Source of the DNA: Falciphora oryzae
Taxonomy: Eukaryota; Ascomycota; Sordariomycetes; Magnaporthales; Magnaporthaceae
Reading direction: 5' to 3'
Assembly: GCA_000733355.1 (NCBI GenBank)
Contig: JNVV01000067.1
Location: 122,053 to 186,052, forward strand
Length of the DNA stretch: 64,000 bases
Part shown: in pieces, positions 46,201-58,347 of the stretch
Numbering within the stretch: the stretch's first letter is position 1
Layout of the letters: every line of letters begins with the position of its first letter
The notes under the pieces: generated by a model
Told to the model about the DNA's origin: nothing
Databases searched by the model: none
What the model saw: the letters and a program-made list of their open reading frames with translations, nothing else
Made by a program: the position numbers and the translations under genes

Positions 46201-49200
46201 CGCCCCGAGCCCGCCGCTGCGCCGCCAGGCCGACGAGGTACATGTTTGCGGCGTCGTAATTGGACTGGCCCTCGCGCCCAAAGACGCACGAGATGGAAGA
46301 GAAGAGGATGAAGAATTCGAGCTGGTCGTCGCGGAAGATGTCGTCGAGGATGCGGGTGCCCTCAACCTTGGGGCGCAGCACCTTGATCATCTGCTCGTGC
46401 GTCATGTTCTGCAGCGCCACGTCGTGGAGGACCATGGCCCCGTTGGCCACACCGGCAATGGGTGGCCACGACGACCCGGGCCGGCGCAGCTCCGCGACCA
46501 GCTCCCTGAGAGAGGCCTCGTTGGTCACATCGTTGGCGAAGGCCTCGATCCGCACCCCGTTGGCCGCGTGCACCCGCGTCAGGCTCTCGTCGACGCCGGG
46601 GTTGCGGCTGGTCAGGACAATGTGCCGCGCCCCCTGGCGTGCGAGGTACTCGGCCAGGGAGAAACCCAGGCCGCCTTTGCCGGCCAAGCCGACCAGCAAA
46701 TAGGTGCGGTCGCCCCGCATCAGTGGTTGGGCGTCCGACGGCTTCACCCGGAGGGGGACGGCGTGGTGGTCTGTCCAGTCGACGATTACGCTGGTGCGTC
46801 CCTGCTTCTTCTCAACATAGTCTTGTATCGGCACAGTCTGCTCGCCTATGCTATGGGCCCCAGCCGGGATGAATGCGCTATTGGCAGCATCCCAGAGCAT
46901 GGCAGCATGGGCATCACCCAGCTCCTTCGCTAGGACAACACCGAGGCTCTTGACCTGCTCCGGCAGGCGGAGAGCGCTATGGATGCTGGCGGCGAGGCCC
47001 GCGCCAGGGGACGGCTTCTCTCCCTGCATGTCGATGATGATCGCGGCGGCCCGAGACTTGACCTGGTGCAGGGAGCCTTGTATAGAGCTCTTGGTGGCGC
47101 GAGGGTGGATGTAAACGAACGGGCAAGAAGAGGCGGCACTCTGCTTCTTGGTCGAGTGGCTGGTGACACAGATCACGTTGGCCTCGTTCTCGGACGACCA
47201 GCCAGCGAGAAGGGCAGCAACCTCTTTGTCGGGCTCGACGAGAACCAGGGTCGTCGTTGGGGCTGCCGCCTCAGCTGCCAGGACCGAGGCGATGAATCTG
47301 CTGGCGACAGCACGCAGGAAAGCTGGTGCGGCGGGGATGGAGCCGCTGTACGGGACCAAGAACTGCGCTTCTGGCCGCAGGACCGACGCGAGGCTGGCGC
47401 CCAGCGTGATAAACAGCTTGTTTGTTCCCTGCTCTTCGCCCAGCGTGAGACAGCGGCCACGACAGAGCGGCGCTGAGTATATTGCGCGCAACTTGATGGC
47501 GGGTGCGCCGCCGTGGGCGGTGCTGCTGCTCCTGTATTCTTCTTGCACGTCATGCACGCGCACAAGTGAGGGCTGGCCCTGCCGGTCGTGATGCACCTCG
47601 ACCCGGTCGCGGGTGGGATCTGCCGGGGCCAAGACGGCCCGCCTGTGCGAGTTGTAGGCGGCGTTGAAGCGGGAGTGCGGCATGATGCGCGACACCCACC
47701 TTCGCCCGGCCGAGTCCACCCTGATCTCGGGTTCGCGCGTCCACAAGATCTCGTCGATTTTCTGCTGTTGCTCCAGGTCCGTTATGATGCGCAGGCGTAG
47801 GAGGTCGTCGGCGACGACGTAGTGGTCGAGCCGGGCGCCGGCGGCGTAGTCGATAAATTGCATCCGAACGTCGGGCTTCTCCAGGTTCATGACGCGCAGC
47901 ACTCCGAGGGCCATGTTGGCGTGTGGTCGTTCGCGCGTTGCGCCACTGGTCACCCACAGCAGAGTCTGCACGCGCGCGAAGAGCGCCTTGAGCCCTTCCA
48001 AGGCCTCGGCGCTGAGCGACTCAAACACCGGGCGCCCGTCGAGGTCGCCGAGGTAGAGGACCGTGAGGCGACTGGAGACGCCGTCCAAGGCCTCCGGCAG
48101 GGCCTCCAGCTGCGTGACGGTAATGGGCAGGCTGCAGTGGGGGCGAAGGACTCGGGAGACGGACTCTGCAACCTTCAGCGAGCGCAGAGACCCGCCCGTC
48201 ACGATGAAAAGCTCGTCGGGGATGGTCGAGAGGGGAGACGACAGCTCCGACGCAGGCGAGATGATGGCGTTGAAGCGCTCGTCCGTCGCGCGAGACACCA
48301 GAACACCATGGGGTCGGGGGAGTGTGTCGATCTCGGGCGTGGCGGCCTCGACGCCGGTAAAGCCGGACTGCAGCAGCATCGAGTGCCACTCGGCCGAGGA
48401 CACGTAGGGCGTCCACGGTCTGCCGGACTCGGCGCCCAACCACCAGCCTTCGAGCCCACCCATGGTGAAGGAGAAACGCATGGCGACGTTTGACGTCACT
48501 TCGAGCATCACCAGGTATCCGCCGGGCCGCAGGAGCTTGCGCACGTTGCGGAGGGTCTGCTCCAGATCCCGGGTCGCGTGGAGGACGATGGAGGCGACGA
48601 GCAGGTCGTAGGAGCCCTCGGTGAAGCCCTGGCCAAGCACGTCCTTCTCGGCGTCGAGGACCTTGAAGCTCATGCGGCCGAATGCGGCAGGAGGCAGGAG
48701 CTGCGAGAAGACGCCCTGGGCCGTCTCGAAGAAGCCCGACGATATGTCGGTGAAGGTGTACTGCTCAAACCCCGCAGGCCCGATCCTCTTGAGGATAGAC
48801 TTGGTGGCGCCGCCGGTGCCCCCGCCGATCTCGAGAATGCGCATGCGCGGGTTGACGTGCGTCAGCTGGCCGATCATCTGCGCCAGCAGGGCCGTGTGGG
48901 TGCGCAGGCCGAGCGAGTCGACGTAGTACTGGTTGAGCATTCCGTCCTTGAGCATGTGCTCCAGGATGACGGTCCGGCCCCGGACGGCCTCGGCCAGGTG
49001 CTCGCCCACGCTGCGCATCAGGCGCACCTCGACGAGGCGGTCCTGCACGGCGTCAATGGCCCGCATCAGCGACGCCGGGTTGTCGACGTCGGCGGCCCAC
49101 TCGCGCTTCCCGTACGGCTGCCGGCCCGAGGCAACCTCGGAGACTGCGTGGCGGGCGAAATTCATGAGCTTCTGGTGGTGCCACTCGGCCCGCGCCTCCT

Positions 49201-52200
49201 CGTCGGGGCGGATCTCGCGGACGAGGCGGGCCAGGTAGAAGTGCGAGATGCGCTCCAGGAGCCATCCCAGCTCCGTCTCATCCTTGGTGGCTCTGCTGGG
49301 AACGCCGGGGGCATGTTGCATGGCGAGCTCGCCGTCGGGAAAGGCCACGCCTTGCACGTTGGTGAAGAACATCTGGGTGTCCTGGGACTCGGCGGCGGCG
49401 GCGAAGGGGATGACACGGATGCCCTCGACCTGTACGAGGCCCTGGCTGCCATCTCGCGTGAACACATTAACGTCACCGGCAATGCCCGGCTCGCCAGTCA
49501 CGCTGCCGTCGGCGGTGACGATCGAGTCGAACGGCAGGCTGGTGTCGTCGACGCTGGCCCGAGCCGCGGCAACGTCTATCTGGATGCTGCGGATGGAGAC
49601 GGGCACATGCAGGGACCAGAGACGGCCGTCGCCGGGCCACGAGTACGCCAGGAAGAGGGCCTGGAAGGATGCGTCGAGCAGCCCGGGGTGCACGAGCAGG
49701 CCCTTCTCAGTGCGGTGCAGCGTGGGGCGAGCCGGGACGGCGACCCTTCCACGACCGTAGCTCAGCTTCCGACGCATGGATCCCAGCGCCCTGAAAGACA
49801 TTGAATACTGGTATCCGAGGTCCCCCAGCGCCGCGTAGAACTCGTTCTCGTCCACGTCGACGAGGAGGGCGGGCGCAGAGTCTTGCATCGGCAGAAGGGG
49901 CTCATCCCCGCCGTCGTCTGCAGAAGCAGCAGCCTTACCCGACGCCAGGGTCAGAACAATGGTGCCGCTCGCATTGAGGACGGCCTCGGTGCTGCCCTGC
50001 GATGGGACGGAGCGCGAGCGAAACCTGGCCACGACAGTCCTCCCCGAGCCCTCTTCCTGGTCTCGGTCGATCGACAGGGAGAAGAGCGTTTCGACGCCGG
50101 TTTTCTCGTCCTGGAACGCGATGGCCCGCCCAATGTGCACGTCCTTCAGTTCTATGCGCGTGGCAGCCAATGCGCCATCGCCGCCATCCGAGGAGGATCC
50201 CTCGGCGGTGGTGGAGACGAGATGCAGCCCGGCCTCGACGGCGAGGGCCACGTAGGCGGCGGCAGGGAAGACGGTCTGGCCCTGCAGCTGGTGGCCGTCC
50301 AGCCACGGCAGGTCCGAGATGCGCAGGACATTGTGCCAGGTGATGTCGGTCGCGGTGGAGTCCGGAATGACGGTGCCCAGGAGGGGGTGTCCGGGCTGCG
50401 ACCTCTCTCGCAGGACACGCGATCGGCGGGACTCGTGCCAAAAAACGCGCTGGTTGTCCCAGGCGTAGGTGGGAAGGTCCTTGAGGACCCGCCTGGCGCA
50501 TTCCTCGCCGCCATGGGCCGCCTGCTGGTACCTGTCGAGGTCCACAACCGACGACACGGGATCGGCAGCGTTGGCCCAGACCTGGCCCAGTGCGCCGCCA
50601 AAATGGTCGCTGCTGTTGGCACCACGCGATAGGCAGCTGACGTAGGCCTGGGCCTGCCTGCCAGCTTCAGCCATGGTGTCGGTTACGGGGCCCCGCAGCG
50701 CACCGTGCGGGCCCACCTCGATCACCGTGGTGGGGCTGCCGGCGTCGTCGGCGAGGATGGCGCTGGTGACGGCGCTGGTGAACCACACCGTCTGGGCCAT
50801 GTTGCGCGCCCAGTACGCGCCGTCGAGCTCCTCTTCAGGGCTGCCCGTCATGGCCACCCCGGCGTCGACGGACGAGAACCAGCGGGCGCCGTCGCGGACC
50901 TTGGAGGCGCGGACCGAGGCGCGCCGCACGGCCTCGAGGTAGGGCGCGCCACAGGGCTGCATGTGGTGCGAATGGTAGGCCTTGTCGACACGCAGAGTCC
51001 GGACGAACTTCCCCTCGTCCCGGAAAGTAGCCTGGACCTCCTCGACGGCATCGTCGTCGCCAGAGAGCGTGACGCTGGTGGGCGAGTTGTGCGCCGCCAC
51101 CACCAGGCGGCCCTCGAACTGCGGCAGCGACACAATCTCCTCGGCGTCCTCGAGCGTCGTGCCCACGGCCAGCATCGCGCCCTTGGCGCCGCCGGGGCCG
51201 CCGGCCAGGCGCGTAAAGCGGCCGCGGTAGTAGGACACCACGATGGCGTCGCGCGCCGAGAGGACCCCGACCGCGTAGGCCGCCGCGATCTCGCCCGCGC
51301 TGTGGCCTACAACGTCGCTGAAGCGCACGCCGGCCGCGGCCAGCAGGTCGACCAGCACGATCTGCAGCGCCGTGCACAGCGGCTGCGAGAACTCGGCCAG
51401 GTGCAGCCGCGACCGCGCGGGGTCTGCCTCGGCCAGCTCTGCCGTCAACGACCAGGAAGGGCGGTCCGACACCGGCAGCGTCTCGAGAGCGCTCTCGAGC
51501 TCCAGCAGCCGCGACCGGGCCAGCGGCACATCCTCGACCAGCTCGCGGCCCATGCCCGCCCACTGCGCGCCCTGGCCCGTAAAGATGCCGACGATGCGGC
51601 CAGGCTTGCCGCCGGATTGGGGAGCGCGCCGCACCCCGCCCACGTCGGTATCCCACTCGGGCGAGTCGACGGCGGTACGGATCTTGCTAGCGATGTCGGC
51701 CGCGTCACGGCCGGCAAACGATATGCGGAAAGGGAAGATGGTACGACGGGCGTTGAGCGTGAAGGCGAGGTCGTGCATGTCGACAACGTCGCCCCCGGGG
51801 CCACGCCGACGCTCGAGGAACTCGGCTACCTCCTTAAGCAGGCGCTTCAGCGAACCTTTGGAACCGGCAGAGAATGTGTAGGGGACGGCCCTACATAATC
51901 GGGCGCCAGATCCGCCGTCCTCGGCGTCCGTTCCATGTCTGCGGCCGATCGACCTCAGGCGGCCAGCGTCGGCCGCCCCCGACGCTGGCGGGTGGTAGCT
52001 TTCGACAATGGCGTGGGCGTTGGTGCCACCGAAACCGAAGCTATTGACGCTGACACGACGAGGCTGTCCCCCCGTGACCGGCCAGGCCGTCGGCTTGACG
52101 GGCACCTCGAGACCGCCGTAAAAGGGCTCGATGGCCGGGTTCAGCTTCCGGAAGAGGAGGTTGGGCGGCACGACGGCGTTCTGCACGGCCAGGGAGGCCT

Positions 52201-53400
52201 TGAGGAGCCCCGCCAAGCCGGCGGTACCTTCGGTGTGGCCGATGACGGACTTTATGGACCCGACATATAGCGGCGCCGGCGCCCCAGGGCCCAGCCTCCG
52301 GCCAATGGCTCGATGGATCGCCTCGGCCTCTAGCGGATCGCCAGCCAAGGTGCCCGTGCCGTGGGCCTCGAAGAAGTGCGGGCGGCCCGAAGCCGACGAC
52401 AGGTCCAGCCCGGCGCGCCGGTAGGTGTCCTGGATAAGGGCCACCTGGGAATCGGCGCTGGGCACCGTGATGCCGTTTGTCCGCCCGTCTTGGTTGACAC
52501 CAGTCTCGCGGATGACGCACTCGATGTGGTCTCCATCCGCTATCGCCGCGCTTAGCTTCTTGAGCACAACCGCCGCCACGCCGTCGCCCCTGCCGTAGCC
52601 GTCTGCACCAGCATCCCACATGTGCGACCTGCCCTGGGGCGACAGCATATGGAAGGTACTCTCAGCAATGAAGGGCTCCGGTCCAAGCAGCAAATTCGTG
52701 CCCGCCGCCACCGCCACGCGGGATTCCCCCGAGCGCAGTACCTGTACGGCCTGGTGTACCGCGACAAGTGACGAGGAGCACGCCGTATCGATGGTCATGC
52801 TGGCGCCCCGCCAATCGAAAAAGTACGAGACGCGGTTGGCAACGATGGACCGGGCCGTCCCTGTGGGAAAGTACTGTGGAGAAAAACCAGTCAGTTTCTG
52901 TGAGTGGAACCCCTCCATCACGTCCATAAACCACATGCGTGTATCAGGTTACTAACCCGGGGGACCGTATTAAGCTCTCGGCCCTGGACGATGCTATACT
53001 CTTCGCACATCAGGCCCACGTATACGGCGGTGTCGGACCCTCGCAGGTCGTGCATGCGCTGGCCACCGGACTCGAGCGCCTCGTAAACACACTCCATCAG
53101 GAGACGCTGCTGGGGGTCGACGGCGCTCGCCTCGTTGGCCGAAACGCTGAAGAAGTCGGTATCCCATAGCGTGTGGTCCTCGTCAAGGACGTAGGCGTGG
53201 CGCACGTTGCTATGTCCGTGATACTCGGCCTCCTCGTTGTAGAATCCGTGCGGGTTGAACCGCGACGGCGGTATCTCCTTGAGCACATCCCGGGGCGTTG
53301 CCAGCAGCTCCCAGAGCTTGGATGGGCTTGACGCTCCGCCGGGGAACCGGCAACCGGAGCCGATTATGGCGATGGGCTCGTTAGCTGTGGCTGACGCCAT
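40286..53400 (-). CDS. Hybrid highly reducing PKS-NRPS, cytochalasan/ACE1 type
   Basis: Four exons (53,400-52,957; 52,873-45,817; 45,716-43,602; 43,467-40,286) join in phase through introns of 83, 100 and 134 nt, giving 4,265 residues. Visible landmarks: KS D-T-A-C-S-S-S (Cys180) with H of E-A-H-G-T-G; AT G-H-S-A-G (Ser ~673); DH His ~1009 and Asp ~1215; C-methyltransferase G-G-G-T-G-G (~1498); KR glycine motif (~2206) and Tyr ~2354; ACP D-S-L (Ser ~2536); condensation H-H-I-N-M-D-S (~2881); adenylation S-G-S-T-G-V-P-K-G (~3379) and Y-G-P-T-E-T; thiolation G-G-N-S (Ser ~3852); reductase T-G-A-S-G-F-L-G (~3948) with Tyr4092/Lys4096. The Y-x3-K pair supports NAD(P)H-dependent release as an aldehyde rather than Dieckmann cyclisation. 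The region between MT and KR has no recognisable active ER, matching the trans-ER next door. The amino acid selected cannot be read here. Confidence 0.93.
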
Positions 53401-54329
53401 GGAATTTTTCTTTGTCTTCTGGGTTGAATGTCAGAGTCGAGTGGGTTCAAGTCTTCGAGTGGTAACGCTACGGAGTGGACACGTACAGAGCGTCATCGTC
53501 GCCTATTAATAACTTCTTATTTCCCTACGTTTATCTTGCCTTTGGGACATAATTCTCGCCGTCGACCCTCCCTCTTCCTTTCCGCCCTCGTCGACCTTCT
53601 TTTTTTTTCTCTCGGGGACGTCGCGACGCACCGAGCCCTTACCGACCAGGTCTCGGGGCGGGCCGGGTGGAGAAGCCCTGGCTGGGTGCCGGGCCGAATC
53701 GCCTTGGGCCGGCGGGCCTGCGTGAGCAAGGGTCACCTACCATGTGCGGCGTTCGGTGTAGCGCCGAATCAGAGTGCCCGGACTCTCCTCCTCTGTCACC
53801 TCAGTGGAATTTTCGTCGGTGCAGCCCGAAAATCGGTCTAGCTCCAGTGTTGGCTCCAGCTTCATCGTAAATTTAGGTTTGAACCCTGGGCAAACCCTGT
53901 CGCATAAGGCGCTGCAATGCAACTACGCTTAAGGCCGTGGCATGCCGCTCGGTGCGCTGCTACCCTAACACGTGGTGTTGAGCAGTTTATGCTGAAGTGG
54001 CCGAAAGTCACCGACGTCGTGGCTGCTACATCTGTGCAGTTATCGGAGGGTGTGCTTGCTTGCCGGCCGGCAACCTTGGCCCTGGGCCAGCCTCCCCCGA
54101 GTTTTAGCCACTACCCCGGACCAAGGTACCCACCAGTGGCTCGATTCACCCCGTGCAAAAAGCCAGAGGCCGGGGCTTTTGTGATAGGCTTAAAACAGCG
54201 CAGTACACACTCTATACAGACGCACCGCGCACCCGGCAAGGGGCTAAATTAATCGAGGGAGCAAAGTTGCTGGTTTGTCCTTCACATCCACACCAACGTT
54301 AGATATCTCTCCAGACCACCATAACCATT
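53401..54329. promoter_or_regulatory. Divergent promoter of PKS-NRPS and first P450
   Basis: A 929-bp gap between divergent cluster genes. It has CT-rich tracts (53,560-53,620) close to the PKS-NRPS side and no supported ORF. This is a likely site for pathway regulator binding, but no motif can be assigned with confidence. Confidence 0.5.
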
Positions 54330-56085
54330 ATGCCGGGCATTCTGGTTGTGTTCCTGGTCTTGAACGGGGTGTACCTCGCTACCATTATGGTCCTCCGCCT
54401 GTTTCTGTCGCCGCTTGCCGACATCCCTGGACCCAAGCTGGCGGCGCTGACGTACTGGTACCAGTCCTACTATGAGTTCTTCCCCCACCGTGGCCAGTTC
54501 CTCTTCAAATGCGACGAGCTGCATAAGAAGTACGGCCCCGTCGTCCGCATCGGACCGGACGAAGTGCACATCAACGACCCATACTTTTACAACGAGGCGT
54601 ACGGCACCTCGATCCGCCGGCGCCACAAGTCGCCCGTCTACTTTTGGATGGGTGGCATGGGCTCCTTTGGTGACCAGAGCATGTTCGGGACCCTCGACCA
54701 CGACCTTCACCGCCTCAGGAGGAACGCTCTCGGGGCATACTTTAGCAAGCGCAAGGTGCGTGAGCTCGAGCCGAGGCTGAGGGCCAAGGTGCTCCTGCTC
54801 CGCCAGAGACTGCTCGAAAGGGCCGGTCGCGGCTCTGTCAACATCCGGGATGCCTTTGGTGCCCTCACTCTCGGTACGTCCCTTTTTTTTCTTTCCTTTA
54901 TTTTTTTCGTGGGCATAACATGACGCTTTTCTTGGTCTCTCGCGGGCAAGAATTCAGGCAACCAACACTGACTAACTTGATTTAACTGCCTACCTACGTA
55001 TTCGGCACACAGATGTCATCTCCATGTACTGCCTCGGCCGCAGCCTCGGCGCGCTAGACCGCCCCGATCTGGGACGCAAATGGAGCGACCTGATCCACAT
55101 GGCCATCAAGATGAACCCCTTCGCCCGGGCCTTCCCCTTCGTCGCCAGGAGGATGCTGCTCATGCCACAGTGGATGACCAGCTGGAGCACCACCTTCCTG
55201 GGCGCCACCGAGTTCCTGGACCTGGCCAACGACCTGACGCGCACGGCCATGAGTGAGGCCCTCGCCGACAAGGCCAGCGGCAAGCTGACGACGGCGGACG
55301 ACGCGGACTACCGCACGGTGCTGCACTCCATGATCCAGAACGAGGCCCTGCCCGAGAGCGAAAAGTCCTTCACGCGCCTCGCCAACGACAGCCTGATCCT
55401 CATCGCGGCCGGCTACGTGACCACCAGCAGCACCCTCAGCGTGACGCTGTACCACATCCTGACCAGGAGCGACGTGCGGGCGCGCCTGTTGGCGGAGCTC
55501 CGGCGCACCGTGATGCCGTCGCCGACCTCGCCGCTGCCGTCGGTCACGGATCTGGAACGGCTGCCCTACCTGACCGCCGTCGTGCACGAGGGCACGCGCA
55601 TCGCGCACGGCGTGCCGGGCAGGCTAGTCCGAATCGCGCCCGACGAGGACCTGCACTACCGGTCGCGCGACGGCCGCTTCGCCTACCGCATCCCCAGCGG
55701 CACCACCTTTTCGCAGTCCACGTACCTGATTCACACCAACGAGGACATCTACCCGCGGCCCTTCGAGTTCGAGCCCGGACGCTACTACCGGGAGCCCGAC
55801 GCCGCGGGCTCCGGCGACGGCGGCGGCGGCGAGGACCAGCAGCAGCCCACCGAGGCGCAGCGACGGCTGGTGCCCTTTGGCAAGGGGACGCGCCAGTGCG
55901 CGGCCACGAACCTGGCCTATGCCGAGCTCTACCTGGCCATCGCCGCCGTCGTCGGCACCCTGGACATGGAGGTCGCCCCTGGGATCATGGCCAAGCACGC
56001 CACCATCTCGAGCGAGTTCTTCGCCGGCCTCTTGCCGGACAAGCCAGGCATCAGGGTCAACGTGATTGGGGAGCTCAAGGCCTAG
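54330..56085 (+). CDS. Cytochrome P450 monooxygenase (cluster, first)
   Basis: Two exons (54,330-54,873; 55,013-56,085) join in phase across a 139-nt intron with GTACGT donor and ACAG acceptor, giving 538 residues. An N-terminal membrane anchor (about residues 3-25) precedes the Pro-rich hinge I-P-G-P-K. The I-helix has A-G-Y-V-T-T, the K-helix E-G-T-R, and the heme loop F-G-K-G-T-R-Q-C with Cys477. It would sit in the ER membrane and oxidise the cytochalasan scaffold; position and product are unknown. A Gly/Asp/Gln insertion lies just before the heme loop (about residues 445-460). It ends tail to tail with the Diels-Alderase gene. Confidence 0.9.
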
Positions 56086-56916
56086 AAGGCCGGCGATCAA
56101 GCCTACGAATCCCGTGAACCCAATCCATCCAAGGGCGGTGCGCGGAGGGCCTTGGGGGACATCGCCAAATGTTACAAACACTCTGCATCCATGCATTCTA
56201 ATTACGTTTAGCGACTCGTTAATCTTTTTTAACGAATAACCTTGCATTCTTGAGAAACAAAAATGCCCAAGTGACTCGTATCTTTGAGCGAGCCAAGGAT
56301 TTCGACCAAGACCATGTAGTGCTCCAAAATGATGATACAACCGGCGGACAAAAGTACCGCTCCGTTTTCAAATTTCCGCTCCAGACTGAACATCAACCTT
56401 CTATTTCAACGCACGACTGCACAATCAATTCTGATTCAATTCCTATAAGAATTTGACATACGGATAAACAGAAGCAGTGGATTGCGTATATATTTTCTGT
56501 CTATTTTTTCCTCTTACCTTTGCGACCCAGATCATCCATAAAGCCTGCCCCTAAGGGAGGTTTTGCGGGGTAGGAAAAAAATCGAAGCGATACTTTTGTC
56601 CTCCCACTGTACATACAATTCTAATGGTGTAGGTCCGACTCTGTTGATTAACACCTGTCGACACGGCCGGCAATATCCACAGCTTATCCAGCTGAACAGC
56701 CTGTTTGTTCGCCTAATTTGCACCGCCCCGGGACCTGTCTCCGCACATGTGTGTACCAAATCCAACAGGTGAAGGAACAGTTGCTGAACGGAAGTTTCCA
56801 TTGGATGGTAGTTGCCAATACGTAAAACAACTATCGCCGACGACTACATCAAATTCTTCTCGGGGGCCGGCCCAGCCGCCGCCCCTGTTCCCTTTGTCCT
56901 TCACACGCGCTCGTTT
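56086..56916. other. Intergenic region between convergent P450 and Diels-Alderase genes
   Basis: About 830 bp, AT-richer than its neighbours. I see no gene or repeat in it. Confidence 0.5.
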
Positions 56917-58347
56917 TTATGTATTGGTGCCCAGGATGTTAATGTATCCAAACGAAAGAGTCACAAGAAGCATGCATACGAAAAAGTAGACCTTTGCAAA
57001 ACCCTCTGGAATGATAGTTTTCGTTAGCAAACCGAAGCCGTGAAGGGGACAAAATGGTGGAGATAAATGGATGCAGAACGGCGCAAGCACAGAAGAGGAA
57101 CGAAAAAAAAACTCACGGGGTAACCTGCAAATGTCAGTGAACTGGACTCCCGCGTACACTTCCTCTCCCACCTTACCGCCGGAAATCTGGCCGAGGAAGG
57201 CGCTAAGGCCGTACTTGCTGCCGCCAAAATCGGCGTCAAACGACGAACGTTTGAACGTCAGCTCGAACCTATACTCCTCACCGGGCTCGCCTGTCGAGTA
57301 GTGCAGTATGGCGCCGGTGCTCTTGTCGTCAAAGCGGCCGGAGAGCCCGGTGTTGTAAACGGGGAGCCACCTGACGCGCTTCTGCTGCTGCTGCTTCTCG
57401 CCCATGCCGTTGGTCTTGGCAAGGATGCTGCTGCTGCTGCTGCTGGAGTAAGTCGCCGGTCGTGCCAAGACGGCCGGCAGCGGGTCCGACTCCCGGTAGA
57501 CCTCGAGTGCACCAAAGTGCTTCTTGCCGTCCTTGGCGACGTAGCCGCTCGAGTAGATGGTGCCGTCGGTGCCCCAGTACTCCATGCACGTGACGCTCCA
57601 GGGCCCCGCGACGCCGCGGCAGACGCGCCAGCCGAGCGTGGTGTCGAACCAGGAGCCGGCGGCCCACGTGTGCATGTGGCCGCCGACGCCTCGGAAGCGG
57701 AGCGGGCGGCCCCGGACGACCAGGTCCGCCTCGAACGTGGCCGTCGGGATGACCTGGACCAGGTGGATTTTGGGCAGCAGTTCGGTCGAGGCGGTCCGGC
57801 CCGTCCCCTCGCCCACCTCGTCCTGCGTCTCGCCGCCGGGGTACATGGGCGGCGAGAGGGCGGCGAGGGTGAAGTGGCCGCTGACCATGGGCGTGTCCAT
57901 CTCGACGCTGGCCCGGGTGCCGTCGGCGGCGATGATGTGCCTGTAGGCCTTGTCCGGGGCCGTCCAGGCGCCCTTGACCTGGGCCGCGCCGCGGCCGGTG
58001 GTGGCGGAGTCGCCGCCGGCCGCCCCGGCCGACAAGGAGGTGTCCTCAACCACGGCCTCGGCCATCCAGTCGACGTGGTTGAAGTGCGTGCCGTCCGAGA
58101 AGGTCACGTCCAGCTGCACGCGCAGGTGGCCCTGGCCCAGCACGGCATAGCTGGCATCGCGCGCCAAGGTGAAGACGACGCCGGACTTGCCGTCGTCGGC
58201 CACGCTGTCGAAATACCACTGCTCGAACACGGGTCCCTTGATGCCCGAAATGCGCCAGGCGGCCAGCGCGTCGGCCGAGGACGTGGAGAAGTCGATCCGC
58301 TTCTCCTTTTGATAGGCCGTGACGTGGTTGACCCGGGAATTGACCAT
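56917..58347 (-). CDS. Lipocalin-like (AttH/Svf1-type) Diels-Alderase, CcsF-like
   Basis: Two exons (58,347-57,117; 57,005-56,917) join in phase across a 111-nt intron with GTGAGT donor, GCTAAC branch and CCAG acceptor, giving 439 residues from the first in-frame ATG. The fold signature is that of fungal intramolecular [4+2] cyclases: P-V-F-E-Q-W-Y-F-D near the start, a central G-G-H-M-H-T-W segment, then W-G-T-D-G-T. In cytochalasan pathways such enzymes close the isoindolone and macrocycle together. The open frame runs about 30 residues upstream of 58,347 to a TAG that could be a splice acceptor, so an upstream exon is possible. The last ~28 residues form a hydrophobic, likely membrane-spanning tail. 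Confidence 0.85.
   Translation of the reverse strand: MVNSRVNHVTAYQKEKRIDFSTSSADALAAWRISGIKGPVFEQWYFDSVADDGKSGVVFTLARDASYAVLGQGHLRVQLDVTFSDGTHFNHVDWMAEAVVEDTSLSAGAAGGDSATTGRGAAQVKGAWTAPDKAYRHIIAADGTRASVEMDTPMVSGHFTLAALSPPMYPGGETQDEVGEGTGRTASTELLPKIHLVQVIPTATFEADLVVRGRPLRFRGVGGHMHTWAAGSWFDTTLGWRVCRGVAGPWSVTCMEYWGTDGTIYSSGYVAKDGKKHFGALEVYRESDPLPAVLARPATYSSSSSSSILAKTNGMGEKQQQQKRVRWLPVYNTGLSGRFDDKSTGAILHYSTGEPGEEYRFELTFKRSSFDADFGGSKYGLSAFLGQISGGKVGEEVYAGVQFTDICRLPREFFFRSSSVLAPFCIHLSPPFCPLHGFGLLTKTIIPEGFAKVYFFVCMLLVTLSFGYINILGTNT

Noticed and set aside
40175..53300. Long plus-strand open frames opposite the PKS-NRPS (for example 40,175-41,140, 42,005-43,201, 48,578-49,804, 50,705-51,898)
   Set aside because: They mirror GC-rich codons of the real minus-strand gene and show no domain sense.
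40286..53400. Three separate genes for the PKS, condensation and A-T-R parts
   Set aside because: Frame breaks coincide with consensus introns (83, 100 and 134 nt) that restore phase and conserved domain sequence, so a single hybrid gene is far more likely.
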